DNA of 6,944 nt from Lachnospiraceae bacterium UBA4364 (GTDB lineage: Bacteria; Bacillota; Clostridia; Lachnospirales; Lachnospiraceae): contig DGSK01000032.1 in NCBI GenBank assembly GCA_002393955.1, positions 812-7,755 on the forward strand, in the 5' to 3' direction. The notes under the pieces are model-generated. The model had not been told where the DNA came from, did no database searches, and saw nothing but the letters and a program-made list of their open reading frames with translations. Both the position numbers and the translations under genes were made by a program. Shown one piece after another: positions 1 to 6,305 of this stretch. Every line of letters starts with the position of its first letter. Position 1 is the stretch's first letter.

Positions 1-98
1 AGTATGACATCCAGGCGGCCTTCCCGGTGATCATGAGAGATTGGATAAAGAGCGTGGAAGAGGTGTGGCTGATGCATGGTGTTGAAATGAAAATATAA
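1..98 (+). CDS. 3' end of an unrecognised protein, cut by the window edge
   Basis: The frame whose codons begin at base 3 stays open from the window edge to a TAA at 96-98. It encodes 31 residues, beginning YDIQAAFPVIMRDWIKS and ending GVEMKI, with the look of an amphipathic C-terminal helix (alternating acidic and hydrophobic residues, three Trp/Phe). About half the bases of 1-60 are G or C (31 of 60), clearly above the low-GC stretch that follows, so this piece probably belongs to the flanking DNA and not to the defence cassette. I cannot assign it to a family from 31 residues. It could also be a decayed remnant. No clear intrinsic terminator follows it. Confidence 0.5.
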   Translation, partial: YDIQAAFPVIMRDWIKSVEEVWLMHGVEMKI

Positions 99-379
99 TC
101 AACATTGTTCGACTGATATTGGGCTGTCCACGTGTTGGAATACTGATTGTACAGGCACTTGTAAAAATCAGGCTGGAATGAGATAAGATGAACATCAGTT
201 AGTGTTACTGCAAATCCAAGCCAGAGGGCAGGGAAAAATTATAAAAGGTAATTCGGTTGCCTGAAAAAATGAACAAATATTAAAAACATTATACAATTAT
301 ATTGTAATAAAACTACAAAAATATTATAATTACAGTCACATAATTTCTTTAAAGATACAGAATAGTGTGATCTATAGCA
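99..379. other. AT-rich non-coding leader upstream of the defence cassette
   Basis: I see no convincing gene in these 281 bases. Positions 241-360 are extremely AT-rich: I count 24 G or C in 120 bases, about 20%. A small palindrome lies at 292-306 (TACAAT-TAT-ATTGTA). No reading frame on either strand has both a ribosome binding site and a protein-like composition. The stretch probably holds upstream promoter elements or binding sites for a nucleoid or regulatory protein, and its first part (99-240) contains the left boundary between flanking and acquired DNA. The exact boundary is not visible. Confidence 0.5.
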
Positions 380-408
380 TTGACAAATAGATGCTAGTAT
401 ATTAGAAT
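380..408 (+). promoter_or_regulatory. Strong sigma-A promoter for the small ORF and defence operon
   Basis: A perfect -35 box TTGACA (380-385) is followed after exactly 17 bases by a -10 box TAGAAT (403-408), which matches TATAAT at five of six positions. The expected transcription start is near 414-416, giving a leader of about 53 bases before the ATG at 468. It is the best promoter match I found in front of the operon. An imperfect dyad (AATGTT at 406-411 against AACAATT at 417-423) straddles the start point and could be a repressor site, but it is weak. Confidence 0.8.
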
Positions 409-420
409 GTTGAGTTAACA

Positions 421-440
421 ATTTGAGACTTGCCTCAAGT
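421..440 (+). promoter_or_regulatory. Possible 5' leader hairpin with an alternative fold
   Basis: Just after the predicted transcription start, 421-427 can pair with 434-440 (seven pairs including one G-U, six-base loop). A competing hairpin, ACTTG-CCT-CAAGT at 428-440, uses the same right arm, so the two are mutually exclusive. Both are short. They might stabilise the mRNA 5' end or form a simple switch, but chance pairing is quite possible. Confidence 0.25.
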
Positions 441-454
441 TTTACACAGTTGTA

Positions 455-461
455 GGGGGGG
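455..461 (+). promoter_or_regulatory. Unusual Shine-Dalgarno site made of a seven-G tract
   Basis: The only purine-rich stretch ahead of the ATG at 468 is a run of seven G (455-461) preceded by TA, ending six bases before the start codon. It can pair with the pyrimidine-rich 3' end of 16S rRNA through G-C and G-U pairs at suitable spacing. A homopolymeric G tract in this position is unusual and supports 468 as a translated start, although it is not a canonical GGAGG. Confidence 0.5.
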
Positions 462-467
462 ATTAGC

Positions 468-668
468 ATGACATTTGAAGAGTTGATGAACTGTGTTAAA
501 GATGTACATATAGAAACTGAATATCAACCTATCACGACCTGTCCTGCTGATCCGGTATATTTCGAAGATAATAGCCGCTCTTTTTTGGGAGACACTTCCT
601 GTAAGTCCAATGTGATTGGAAAAGATGATTATCGGGGTCTCAGGGCGCTTTGTTTTAATGCGAAGTAG
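468..668 (+). CDS. Small 66-residue protein of unknown function between promoter and terminator
   Basis: This short ORF (MTFEELMNCVKDVHIETEY at its start) is placed like a real gene. A near-consensus promoter lies about 60 bases upstream, a G-rich ribosome binding site ends six bases before the ATG, and an intrinsic terminator begins 28 bases after its TAG. The product is soluble, without signal peptide or membrane segment, and has four cysteines (C9, C25, C45, C62) plus an acidic first half. I recognise no domain. It could be a leader peptide, an inhibitor or antitoxin-like partner of the two large proteins downstream, or the fossil start of a lost gene. Its position as first cistron before an attenuator-like terminator favours a regulatory role, but this is inference from layout only. 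No ribosome binding site lies close enough to support an alternative start. Confidence 0.5.
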   Translation: MTFEELMNCVKDVHIETEYQPITTCPADPVYFEDNSRSFLGDTSCKSNVIGKDDYRGLRALCFNAK

Positions 669-695
669 AAGTACATTTTTGACATAGAGAGTCCG

Positions 696-726
696 AAACC
701 ACAAGCATGTTAGCTTGTGGTTTTTT
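696..726 (+). terminator. Strong intrinsic terminator / attenuator ahead of the metallopeptidase gene
   Basis: Bases 696-706 (AAACCACAAGC) pair perfectly over 11 bp with 713-723 around a six-base loop (707-712), and the downstream strand runs into six T (721-726). This is a textbook Rho-independent terminator. It sits after the small ORF and ends only five bases before the ribosome binding site of the large gene at 746. Since no good promoter is seen between it and that gene, the large genes are probably expressed by readthrough or antitermination. The hairpin could also influence translation, as it lies right beside the Shine-Dalgarno sequence. Confidence 0.85.
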
Positions 727-730
727 CATG

Positions 731-738
731 AGGAGAGG
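731..738 (+). promoter_or_regulatory. Ribosome binding site that fixes the metallopeptidase start at 746
   Basis: AGGAGAGG at 731-738 ends seven bases before the ATG at 746, an ideal Shine-Dalgarno arrangement. The longer in-frame possibility, ATG 707, lies inside the loop of the terminator hairpin and has no purine-rich site before it, so it is not the real start. Confidence 0.85.
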
Positions 739-745
739 TACACGC

Positions 746-3622
746 ATGTCTAAACTAATTTATCTTGATTTACTCCAAATGGTAACGCCGGGAGAACAAC
801 TCGATTCCAACCTCTTTGATTTTTATGTTTTTGGAAGCTTCGATGCCCTAAAAGTGGAACAGAACTGTAACTTGCTGAATTGTTTGAATAAATCTGATGA
901 TATTAGTTCACTTCATAAACTCCATACAATTAGTAAGGAAAGACGCTTGAAAGTGCCGGTGCGTTTTGATAAGCAGTCGATGCACCTATATACTCTGGAT
1001 AATAACGCGGGTAATATTTTCAGAAAAGACGGAGAATATGCTTCGCGGCCACTTGTTTTGACACTTATTCAATTGAATGATTACAGAATTAATCAGATGA
1101 CTCCGGCGGCTCTGATAGATGAGTTCAAACAAGAGATACAGAAGCTTCAGGATTCGGATGAGCTGAAAGCAGTGGCATTTGAGGTCTTTTTCTGCCTTGG
1201 AGAACCCGATCTGGTAATTGCATTTCGACATACCGGCCTTACAGAAATTGCCAGCCTGATTTACAGGATTAGACTTTTGACTCCTAAAGGCACAGAAAAT
1301 GGTATATGTGTTCTCTCTACTTCCTCACATTGTGCATTTCCCAACTCTTCAAACCATGAAAAGCTTAAAGAAAATATTAATACCTGGTTTCAAATGAATC
1401 CAGCCATCCGCTTTTTTACGTTTTTTGATACATCATACGGATTGGACGACAATAATAAAAGGGCAGATGCTATATCAGATAATAAGTATTTGTTTGACAG
1501 AATGCTGCTTGGAGACTGGGATTATGTCCGTGAGTGGAATAATAGTAATGCCACAGATATTCTTCCTGATCTTATATTGGAACCGGTCATACGCTTTGAC
1601 GAAAATGAAACAGGTTCATTTAAATCATCGTGGTCCGTTCCGGTGATTAAATTAAGTGAAACTGATTCAAAGTTTGTCTCTTCTGACAGAAAACTTAGTT
1701 CTATTATGCCTACGGTTATTCCTGAGGATTATGAAGGGGATGAAACAGTCTTTTCTGAGTTATCAGATACCGTTAAGAGCTTGACGAATATCTATAAATC
1801 TGATGACGTTACACAGGTGTTAAGCGATAAAGTTGTATCAATGCACGTTACATTAATTGGTATACTGAAGCATTTGTGTCAATTGAGAGATGGGCGGTTT
1901 CAATATGACCTGTATTCATTTGTATTTCCTGCCTTCGCTGCTTTGCCGAGAATTACAAAGAATACCAGCGATTTGATTAACAGGATCAACAGTGAGTATG
2001 AGCTGCAGACAGACGAGGAAAAAAGAAGACTTCAATATGCTTGCAATGAGACCATTAGTGGTATTTTAAATAGCTATATTCATGACATGTCACGTTTGCT
2101 TGCAGAATTGCAGCATCTGTTTTCAGTTTTATCCATGTCTCCGCATACTTATATGGAATCCTTTGGAAGCAATATGCGTTCGATTACGGCTACATGTAAG
2201 TTACTTGTAGCCTATCAGGGGATAGCATATAGTCTCAGTAGAAAATTCGACATGACAATGATTAAGGACGGAGAAAAGAACGTGAGCGCCAACGAGGTCA
2301 TGTTGGTTGTTCCTTACCGCAGGATCCGCCAGAATACCAGAGTCTTGTTTGAATATTCGAGTCCCGAGGATAGGGTTGTCTATATTCGTATTAATGCCTC
2401 TGATATGTTCCATGTACAGAAGACGCTTTTTCTACTGCTGCATGAGTGCGGTCACCATATTCTGAACTATGATTTTCGCGCTAAGAGGGTCAGGTATTAT
2501 TTTGATGCGTATATTGGATATTTATTGGATCAGGGATTTAGCGCATATTATAAGGATCCGTTTACGAGCCTTCAGATGACATGGATTGATGCTGAAGTTC
2601 CGGATGATAAAGTATCTTTATATAAGATAATTCATATCAAACATACCGAGGAAGACGGTCTTCGTAAAGCTATAATACAGGCTATTATAGATAAACAAAG
2701 TTTGGGCTCAATGATTGAGGAGTTCTGGAATACTGATTTTAAAAATCTGTCTCGACAACAGGTATTATCGGAGCCGATGGCATTGGAGAACAATTTCATA
2801 AAATATGTAAAAGAGGCTTCATGTTATTATATCGAAGATAGGTTAACTCGTTTAAAAAAGGCGGAAGAAGACGAAAGCGATATTGGGGATTTGGGAAAAC
2901 AGATAACAGCGATTGTAAAGGATGTCGTTCTTCGGCTGTTTAGAAATGTAGTGGATGACGAGTATGTAAACCGACGGGATGAAAGCGATAACGAACTTTG
3001 GCATCTTTCTGAATTTCGAACAATATATCAGGAATTTCCGGAAGAAATTATCAAAAAAGCTGTACATAAAATATGCGTGGACATGATTGGCACAAGCTAC
3101 AAAGATGTAGCTGATGAGCTTAAAATGATTTTCAGCGATATTTATAGTGATATTTTTGCTATAACTACACTTGGCATAGGAGAACTGCCGCCAGAGCAAA
3201 AGAAAAACGAAGCAGAAAAGTATTTAGCGTTACTTAGAGATGAATCCAGCTTTCTCATGAAACAGGAATTAAACTATAATAACCGTATGACAAGGATCTT
3301 TGCTGTACTTGAAGCAGGAATGGGGATTGATTTTGCAGATATTAAAGACATGCTTAGAAGGGTGCTGCTAATGCGTGAATCGGAAATTGAGGAACTGCAA
3401 TATACCATCAGGATGAGGGTCGGATATCAGTACGTGCTTGATTATACAAAGAAGTTGTGTGTGCCAAGTATAAGGGAGCAGATCCGTCGATCGCAGGAAC
3501 TGTATGCTGACACTGAGCAATTGAAGAAAATGTATAGGAGTGAAGAGGATCAGCATGGACTGTCAACTATGATGGACGCAATTTATTATTTCTGGAAAGC
3601 AAGTACTCAGCGAGAAGGATGA
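746..3622 (+). CDS. Large HExxH zinc-metallopeptidase-like protein, putative defence sensor or protease
   Basis: The product is a 958-residue cytoplasmic protein with no signal peptide or membrane segment. Residues about 1-300 are an unrecognised mixed alpha/beta region; around 100-190 the strand/helix alternation (GEPDLVIAFRH near 150) recalls a ferredoxin-like fold, by eye only. Residues about 330-510 look helical. From about 516, beta strands lead into a helix with HECGHH at 566-571, the HExxH zinc motif with H566 and H570 as ligands and E567 as catalytic base. About 230 residues later, DIYSDIFA at 798-805 resembles the ExxADxxA helix that gives the third ligand in many gluzincins, with Asp in place of Glu (D798). 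The C-terminal 150 residues are charged and helical. Known parallels are HExxH proteases in phage defence such as Lit, which cleaves EF-Tu, and CapP. The gene lies six bases before a SIR2-like gene in one operon, which suggests a sensing or activating role in immunity. Family membership beyond HExxH is not established. An inactive or regulatory protease remains possible. Confidence 0.85.
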   Translation: MSKLIYLDLLQMVTPGEQLDSNLFDFYVFGSFDALKVEQNCNLLNCLNKSDDISSLHKLHTISKERRLKVPVRFDKQSMHLYTLDNNAGNIFRKDGEYASRPLVLTLIQLNDYRINQMTPAALIDEFKQEIQKLQDSDELKAVAFEVFFCLGEPDLVIAFRHTGLTEIASLIYRIRLLTPKGTENGICVLSTSSHCAFPNSSNHEKLKENINTWFQMNPAIRFFTFFDTSYGLDDNNKRADAISDNKYLFDRMLLGDWDYVREWNNSNATDILPDLILEPVIRFDENETGSFKSSWSVPVIKLSETDSKFVSSDRKLSSIMPTVIPEDYEGDETVFSELSDTVKSLTNIYKSDDVTQVLSDKVVSMHVTLIGILKHLCQLRDGRFQYDLYSFVFPAFAALPRITKNTSDLINRINSEYELQTDEEKRRLQYACNETISGILNSYIHDMSRLLAELQHLFSVLSMSPHTYMESFGSNMRSITATCKLLVAYQGIAYSLSRKFDMTMIKDGEKNVSANEVMLVVPYRRIRQNTRVLFEYSSPEDRVVYIRINASDMFHVQKTLFLLLHECGHHILNYDFRAKRVRYYFDAYIGYLLDQGFSAYYKDPFTSLQMTWIDAEVPDDKVSLYKIIHIKHTEEDGLRKAIIQAIIDKQSLGSMIEEFWNTDFKNLSRQQVLSEPMALENNFIKYVKEASCYYIEDRLTRLKKAEEDESDIGDLGKQITAIVKDVVLRLFRNVVDDEYVNRRDESDNELWHLSEFRTIYQEFPEEIIKKAVHKICVDMIGTSYKDVADELKMIFSDIYSDIFAITTLGIGELPPEQKKNEAEKYLALLRDESSFLMKQELNYNNRMTRIFAVLEAGMGIDFADIKDMLRRVLLMRESEIEELQYTIRMRVGYQYVLDYTKKLCVPSIREQIRRSQELYADTEQLKKMYRSEEDQHGLSTMMDAIYYFWKASTQREG

Positions 3623-3628
3623 AAGAAG

Positions 3629-5158
3629 ATGGGGGCAAAGAAGTCTTTTAAAGAGTGTAATGACGAGCTAAATAGAAGATTTACTAATGATAATTGGAGT
3701 AAGCTAATGACTTCTAAAGGCATTACGCTTCTCATGGGTGCCGGTGTATCATCTTGTTTAGTAGGAAACTGGAATGAGCTATTAAATGAACTTGCAATCC
3801 TAAGAGTTGCGTCCGAAAGCGAGGGTGTTAGTATTCCCCAGGTGTCGGATTATCTTGATAAGTACTGCCACAGTATGTTTTTGCCGGAAGATACAAGCGC
3901 TCTCGAAAAAGGAGAGTATTTGCGATACTGCATTACGGACAGAATTATGTTTGATTCGAAGGAAAAAAGCGGGAAGTGGCGCGAAATAGTTTTTGCGGGA
4001 AGAGTTGCCATAGCAGTGCGGCGATTGATAAAACGACATCTCTGCGACGGCGCCGGAAAGGAAACAGAGTCAGATTATAAAACGGATTTCTTGAACTGGT
4101 GCAACAATGCTGAGACAGAACCGTTTTCTTTTGGAAGAAGGGAATTATCCCATAGTGATAAAACAGAAATAGCTTTAGAGAAGTTTTCATCGGATGAAAT
4201 AGCAAAAAAGCTTAATTCCCATTATGGTATCCGAATAGATACCGTAAAACTAAAGTCTGTAATCGAATATGGTACAGAAAAAGTCGATGAGATATATAGA
4301 ATGTTTGATTCTGGCTATAGCAGCCGATCCTGTGGAGATTGTCGCAAAAGGATAAAGGCTATACTGAAGCATAAAAATATGTCGGGTAAGACAAAAGACG
4401 AACGGATTAATATTTTCCTGAGAAAAATTGCGGCATATCTCTTATGGAGACCAAGCTATGAGACACTGGAAACAATGCTTTCTATGTGTATAAATCGGAA
4501 AGTCAGCAATGTAATAACATATAATTTTGATACGATTTTTGAACGGCTCTTGATTGACGAAAGAGTACAGAGGGCTTTGTATAACTCTGTCAATCCTTTC
4601 GAGTATCTCCATGTCAGGGTATATGGCATTAAGACAAATGAGCCATTAGATTTGATAGGATGCGGAAAAGAAGAGCATTCCGAGGTGTTATGTGTTCACC
4701 ATGTGCATGGCATCGTTGATGATGAAATGGAGAAACCGGAACCGATCATTTTCAGTGAGACGTCATATCTTTCTTATCAACAATTATCATTGAATATTGG
4801 TAGTATGCAGATTGCGGATGCATACTATAAGGGAAGTTTGCTATGCGTAGGCTTTTCGGGCGTTGACCCGAATTTCCGCAGTGTTATCAGGCAGATGAAT
4901 CTCCTGAAAAATGCGCCCGTATTTGATGATGGGAAAAAGCATGAAATTTTATTGACAAGAAGCCTCAAGGAAATAAGAAGGTATTATGGGATAAACGAGG
5001 AAATGGAGGCGGATGATTACGGTCCTGCTTTTCTGTGTGCATGCACATATCTGGAGATGCTCAGGCAGTATTATAAGAATGCTACTAAAGTGAAACTTCT
5101 GTGGTCATCAGATTATGAAGATATGAATGATAAATTGAAAAAGATGTTTGGTTTGTAA
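3629..5158 (+). CDS. SIR2-like protein, putative NAD+-hydrolysing defence effector
   Basis: This 509-residue soluble protein carries the SIR2-like (SIR2_2 type) Rossmann signature. GAGVS at 37-41 follows a hydrophobic strand and precedes W48 and a leucine-rich helix. TYNFD at 297-301 contains the family's conserved Asn (N299) and Asp. VHG at 359-361 supplies the likely catalytic histidine H360. PIIFSETSY starts at 372, and GFSGVDPN at 408-415 is the late nucleotide-binding loop. The spacing of about 260 residues from GAGVS to NFD is long because of a charged, mostly helical insert at about 65-280 with one CxxC pair (C235, C238). In bacterial immunity such proteins (in Thoeris, DSR and short-Argonaute systems) degrade NAD+ and stop growth of infected cells, so an NADase effector is the best prediction. 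AAGGA ahead of ATG 3629 and the six-base gap after the metallopeptidase stop indicate translational coupling. No terminator follows; the sequence runs straight into a broken pilin gene. Confidence 0.85.
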   Translation: MGAKKSFKECNDELNRRFTNDNWSKLMTSKGITLLMGAGVSSCLVGNWNELLNELAILRVASESEGVSIPQVSDYLDKYCHSMFLPEDTSALEKGEYLRYCITDRIMFDSKEKSGKWREIVFAGRVAIAVRRLIKRHLCDGAGKETESDYKTDFLNWCNNAETEPFSFGRRELSHSDKTEIALEKFSSDEIAKKLNSHYGIRIDTVKLKSVIEYGTEKVDEIYRMFDSGYSSRSCGDCRKRIKAILKHKNMSGKTKDERINIFLRKIAAYLLWRPSYETLETMLSMCINRKVSNVITYNFDTIFERLLIDERVQRALYNSVNPFEYLHVRVYGIKTNEPLDLIGCGKEEHSEVLCVHHVHGIVDDEMEKPEPIIFSETSYLSYQQLSLNIGSMQIADAYYKGSLLCVGFSGVDPNFRSVIRQMNLLKNAPVFDDGKKHEILLTRSLKEIRRYYGINEEMEADDYGPAFLCACTYLEMLRQYYKNATKVKLLWSSDYEDMNDKLKKMFGL

Positions 5159-5174
5159 GTGATAGACTCGGTGA

Positions 5175-5837
5175 TCCCAGCTGCCGGCCCCGATCAAGGA
5201 TGAAGACGGGAATGAGTATTCTTACTATGTTGTGGAGACAGCTCCGGGCAGCGGCTATAGCACATCTATTGGCGGCATGCAGGAGGGCGGCCTTCACGAC
5301 GGCGATACGGTCGTCATCACCAACACGGAGAATCCGACCGATAAGGCGGTCACTCTGAGAAAAGTCGGGGAGAGCAATGCGGACTCAAGTCATACGCAGA
5401 GCAACCTCGGCGGAGCGGTATTTACTGTCTATGCGGACAAGAACGGGAAGCCGGGCGAGGTCGTGACGGTTGATAATAAGCGCCTCACAGGCCTTACGTC
5501 TGCGGCGGATACGGGCGTTATATGGACCGGAAATCTGCCGAACGGCACCTACTGGATCCATGAGGACAGCGCGCCGAAGGGCTATCATACTCTGACCGGC
5601 GATATTAAGCTGGTCGTGGGGGAGACGCTGTCGGTGAGTCCGGCATTTGTAACCGGCGACCCGGAGAGCGTGTGCTCTGTGCAGGACGACGGCATAACGA
5701 TCAAGATCGTCAATGTGCGGGGCGCGTCCCTTCCGTCGACCGGCGGCGTCGGGACGGGGGCTTTTACGGTCCTCGGATCGGTGCTGGCTTTGGGAGCGGG
5801 ATGGCTGCTCTTTAGGAGACGCATGCAGATAATGTGA
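5175..5837 (+). pseudogene. 5'-truncated LPxTG pilin-like (Cna_B) surface protein
   Basis: The frame is open from 5175, just after an in-frame TGA at 5172-5174, and encodes 220 residues of cell-wall-anchored adhesin. It begins in the last strands of one Cna_B/SpaA domain (YYVVETAPGSGY). A full second Cna_B domain follows, with a candidate isopeptide lysine in TLRKVG and the family acidic residue in YWIHEDSAPKGY. The sortase signal LPSTG (5730-5744), a hydrophobic segment and an RRR tail end the protein. No signal peptide or credible start exists: an internal GTG at 5232 lies in mid-domain with no ribosome binding site. The gene has therefore lost its 5' part, probably when the DNA to its left was replaced by the defence cassette. 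GC is high (36 of 60 bases at 5521-5580), unlike the SIR2 gene (18 of 60 at 4501-4560). Sortase would anchor the intact form to peptidoglycan. Confidence 0.8.
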
Positions 5838-5853
5838 TATTGGATTTACGACA

Positions 5854-5887
5854 AAGGGCTGTCGCACAATGCTGTGCGACAGCCCTT
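5854..5887. terminator. Perfect 15-bp hairpin between convergent genes, bidirectional terminator
   Basis: AAGGGCTGTCGCACA (5854-5868) pairs without mismatch with 5873-5887 around a four-base loop. It lies 16 bases after the pilin stop and 7 bases beyond the stop of the minus-strand antitoxin gene, so it can end both transcripts. The U-tracts are short on either side (only TT follows on the plus strand), so efficiency is uncertain. Its core 10-mer GGCTGTCGCA recurs in the hairpin at 6835-6905. Confidence 0.75.
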
Positions 5888-5894
5888 GGATCCA

Positions 5895-6191
5895 TTAAGT
5901 AAGGCTCCTTTCCAACTCATCAAATACCTCATTGAACGGTCTGCCTTCTCTGGCAAGGGATTGTTCATAACTAGACTGGAGCTTTCTGTCGAGTTCTTCC
6001 CGTGTCATGGTATCGATTGTCTTTGGCGCTGCCGGGATTGTTAACGAGAATGGTATACCGTGCCGGAAGATGATCTGGCGGTACAGAGAGTTTATTAAAA
6101 CGGAGACCGGAACACCAAGCTGCTGCAGGATATCTTCTGCTTCGGTTTTAATGTCGTATTCAACGCGTGCGCTGACGTTTGCGTCTTTCAT
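5895..6191 (-). CDS. RelB/DinJ-family antitoxin without a partner toxin
   Basis: The 98-residue product begins MKDANVSARVEYDIKTEAED, the typical ribbon-helix-helix start of RelB/DinJ antitoxins (beta strand VSARV, then a helix and LGVPVSVLINSLYRQI). The proline-rich GIPFSLTIP segment and a flexible C-terminal half that would wrap a toxin follow. Family members bind DNA as dimers, repress their own operon and neutralise a RelE/YafQ-type mRNA interferase. I chose the ATG at 6191 because AGGTGG lies about eight bases upstream; the in-frame GTG codons at 6203 and 6200 overlap that site. Normally the toxin gene follows directly. Here the stop is only 7 bases from a strong terminator and then an opposing pilin gene, so there is no room for one. 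It is thus an orphan, perhaps a remnant, a regulator, or an antidote to a toxin encoded elsewhere. Confidence 0.85.
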   Translation of the reverse strand: MKDANVSARVEYDIKTEAEDILQQLGVPVSVLINSLYRQIIFRHGIPFSLTIPAAPKTIDTMTREELDRKLQSSYEQSLAREGRPFNEVFDELERSLT

Positions 6192-6214
6192 GGAAATCAC
6201 CACCTTTCACTCAA

Positions 6215-6243
6215 ATTGTAATGCAGTGTCTGGCGGATTGCAA
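6215..6243 (-). promoter_or_regulatory. Promoter and possible autoregulatory operator of the antitoxin gene
   Basis: Read on the minus strand, TTGCAA (6243-6238) and TACAAT (6220-6215) are separated by 17 bases: four of six and five of six matches to consensus. The leader to the ATG at 6191 would be only about 17 bases. The plus strand shows ATTGTAAT (6215-6222) and ATTGCAAT (6237-6244), two near-identical, near-palindromic octamers 22 bases apart, two helical turns, covering the -10 and -35 boxes. That is a suitable layout for a ribbon-helix-helix repressor, though binding is inferred. Confidence 0.6.
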
Positions 6244-6256
6244 TACAAAACTCAAG

Positions 6257-6270
6257 TCTCGCTCGCGAGA
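6257..6270. repeat. Short inverted repeat upstream of the antitoxin promoter
   Basis: TCTCGC (6257-6262) and GCGAGA (6265-6270) form a 6-bp dyad with a two-base centre, starting 13 bases upstream of the antitoxin -35 box. It could be an operator. It is too short to exclude chance. Confidence 0.3.
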
Positions 6271-6305
6271 ATTGGCATATCATTATTTGGGAGATGATGG
6301 AAAAG

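Noticed and set aside
239..469. Minus-strand 76-codon ORF in the AT-rich leader
   Set aside because: It is an AT-rich chance frame with hydrophobic low-complexity composition, and it overlaps the promoter and ribosome binding site of the plus-strand genes.
679..684. TTGACA just after the small ORF as a second promoter for the large genes
   Set aside because: No acceptable -10 box occurs 16-18 bases downstream; those positions fall in the terminator stem.
707..745. Longer start (ATG 707) for the metallopeptidase gene
   Set aside because: This ATG lies in the loop of the terminator hairpin with no ribosome binding site; ATG 746 has AGGAGAGG at ideal spacing.
2852..3199. Minus-strand 115-codon ORF inside the metallopeptidase gene
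   Set aside because: It lies entirely antisense to strong coding sequence and has no domain or good ribosome binding site that I can see.
5385..5867. Minus-strand 160-codon ORF opposite the LPxTG gene
   Set aside because: It is a shadow of GC-rich coding sequence; its Arg/His-rich product is typical of antisense translation, and it starts inside the terminator hairpin.
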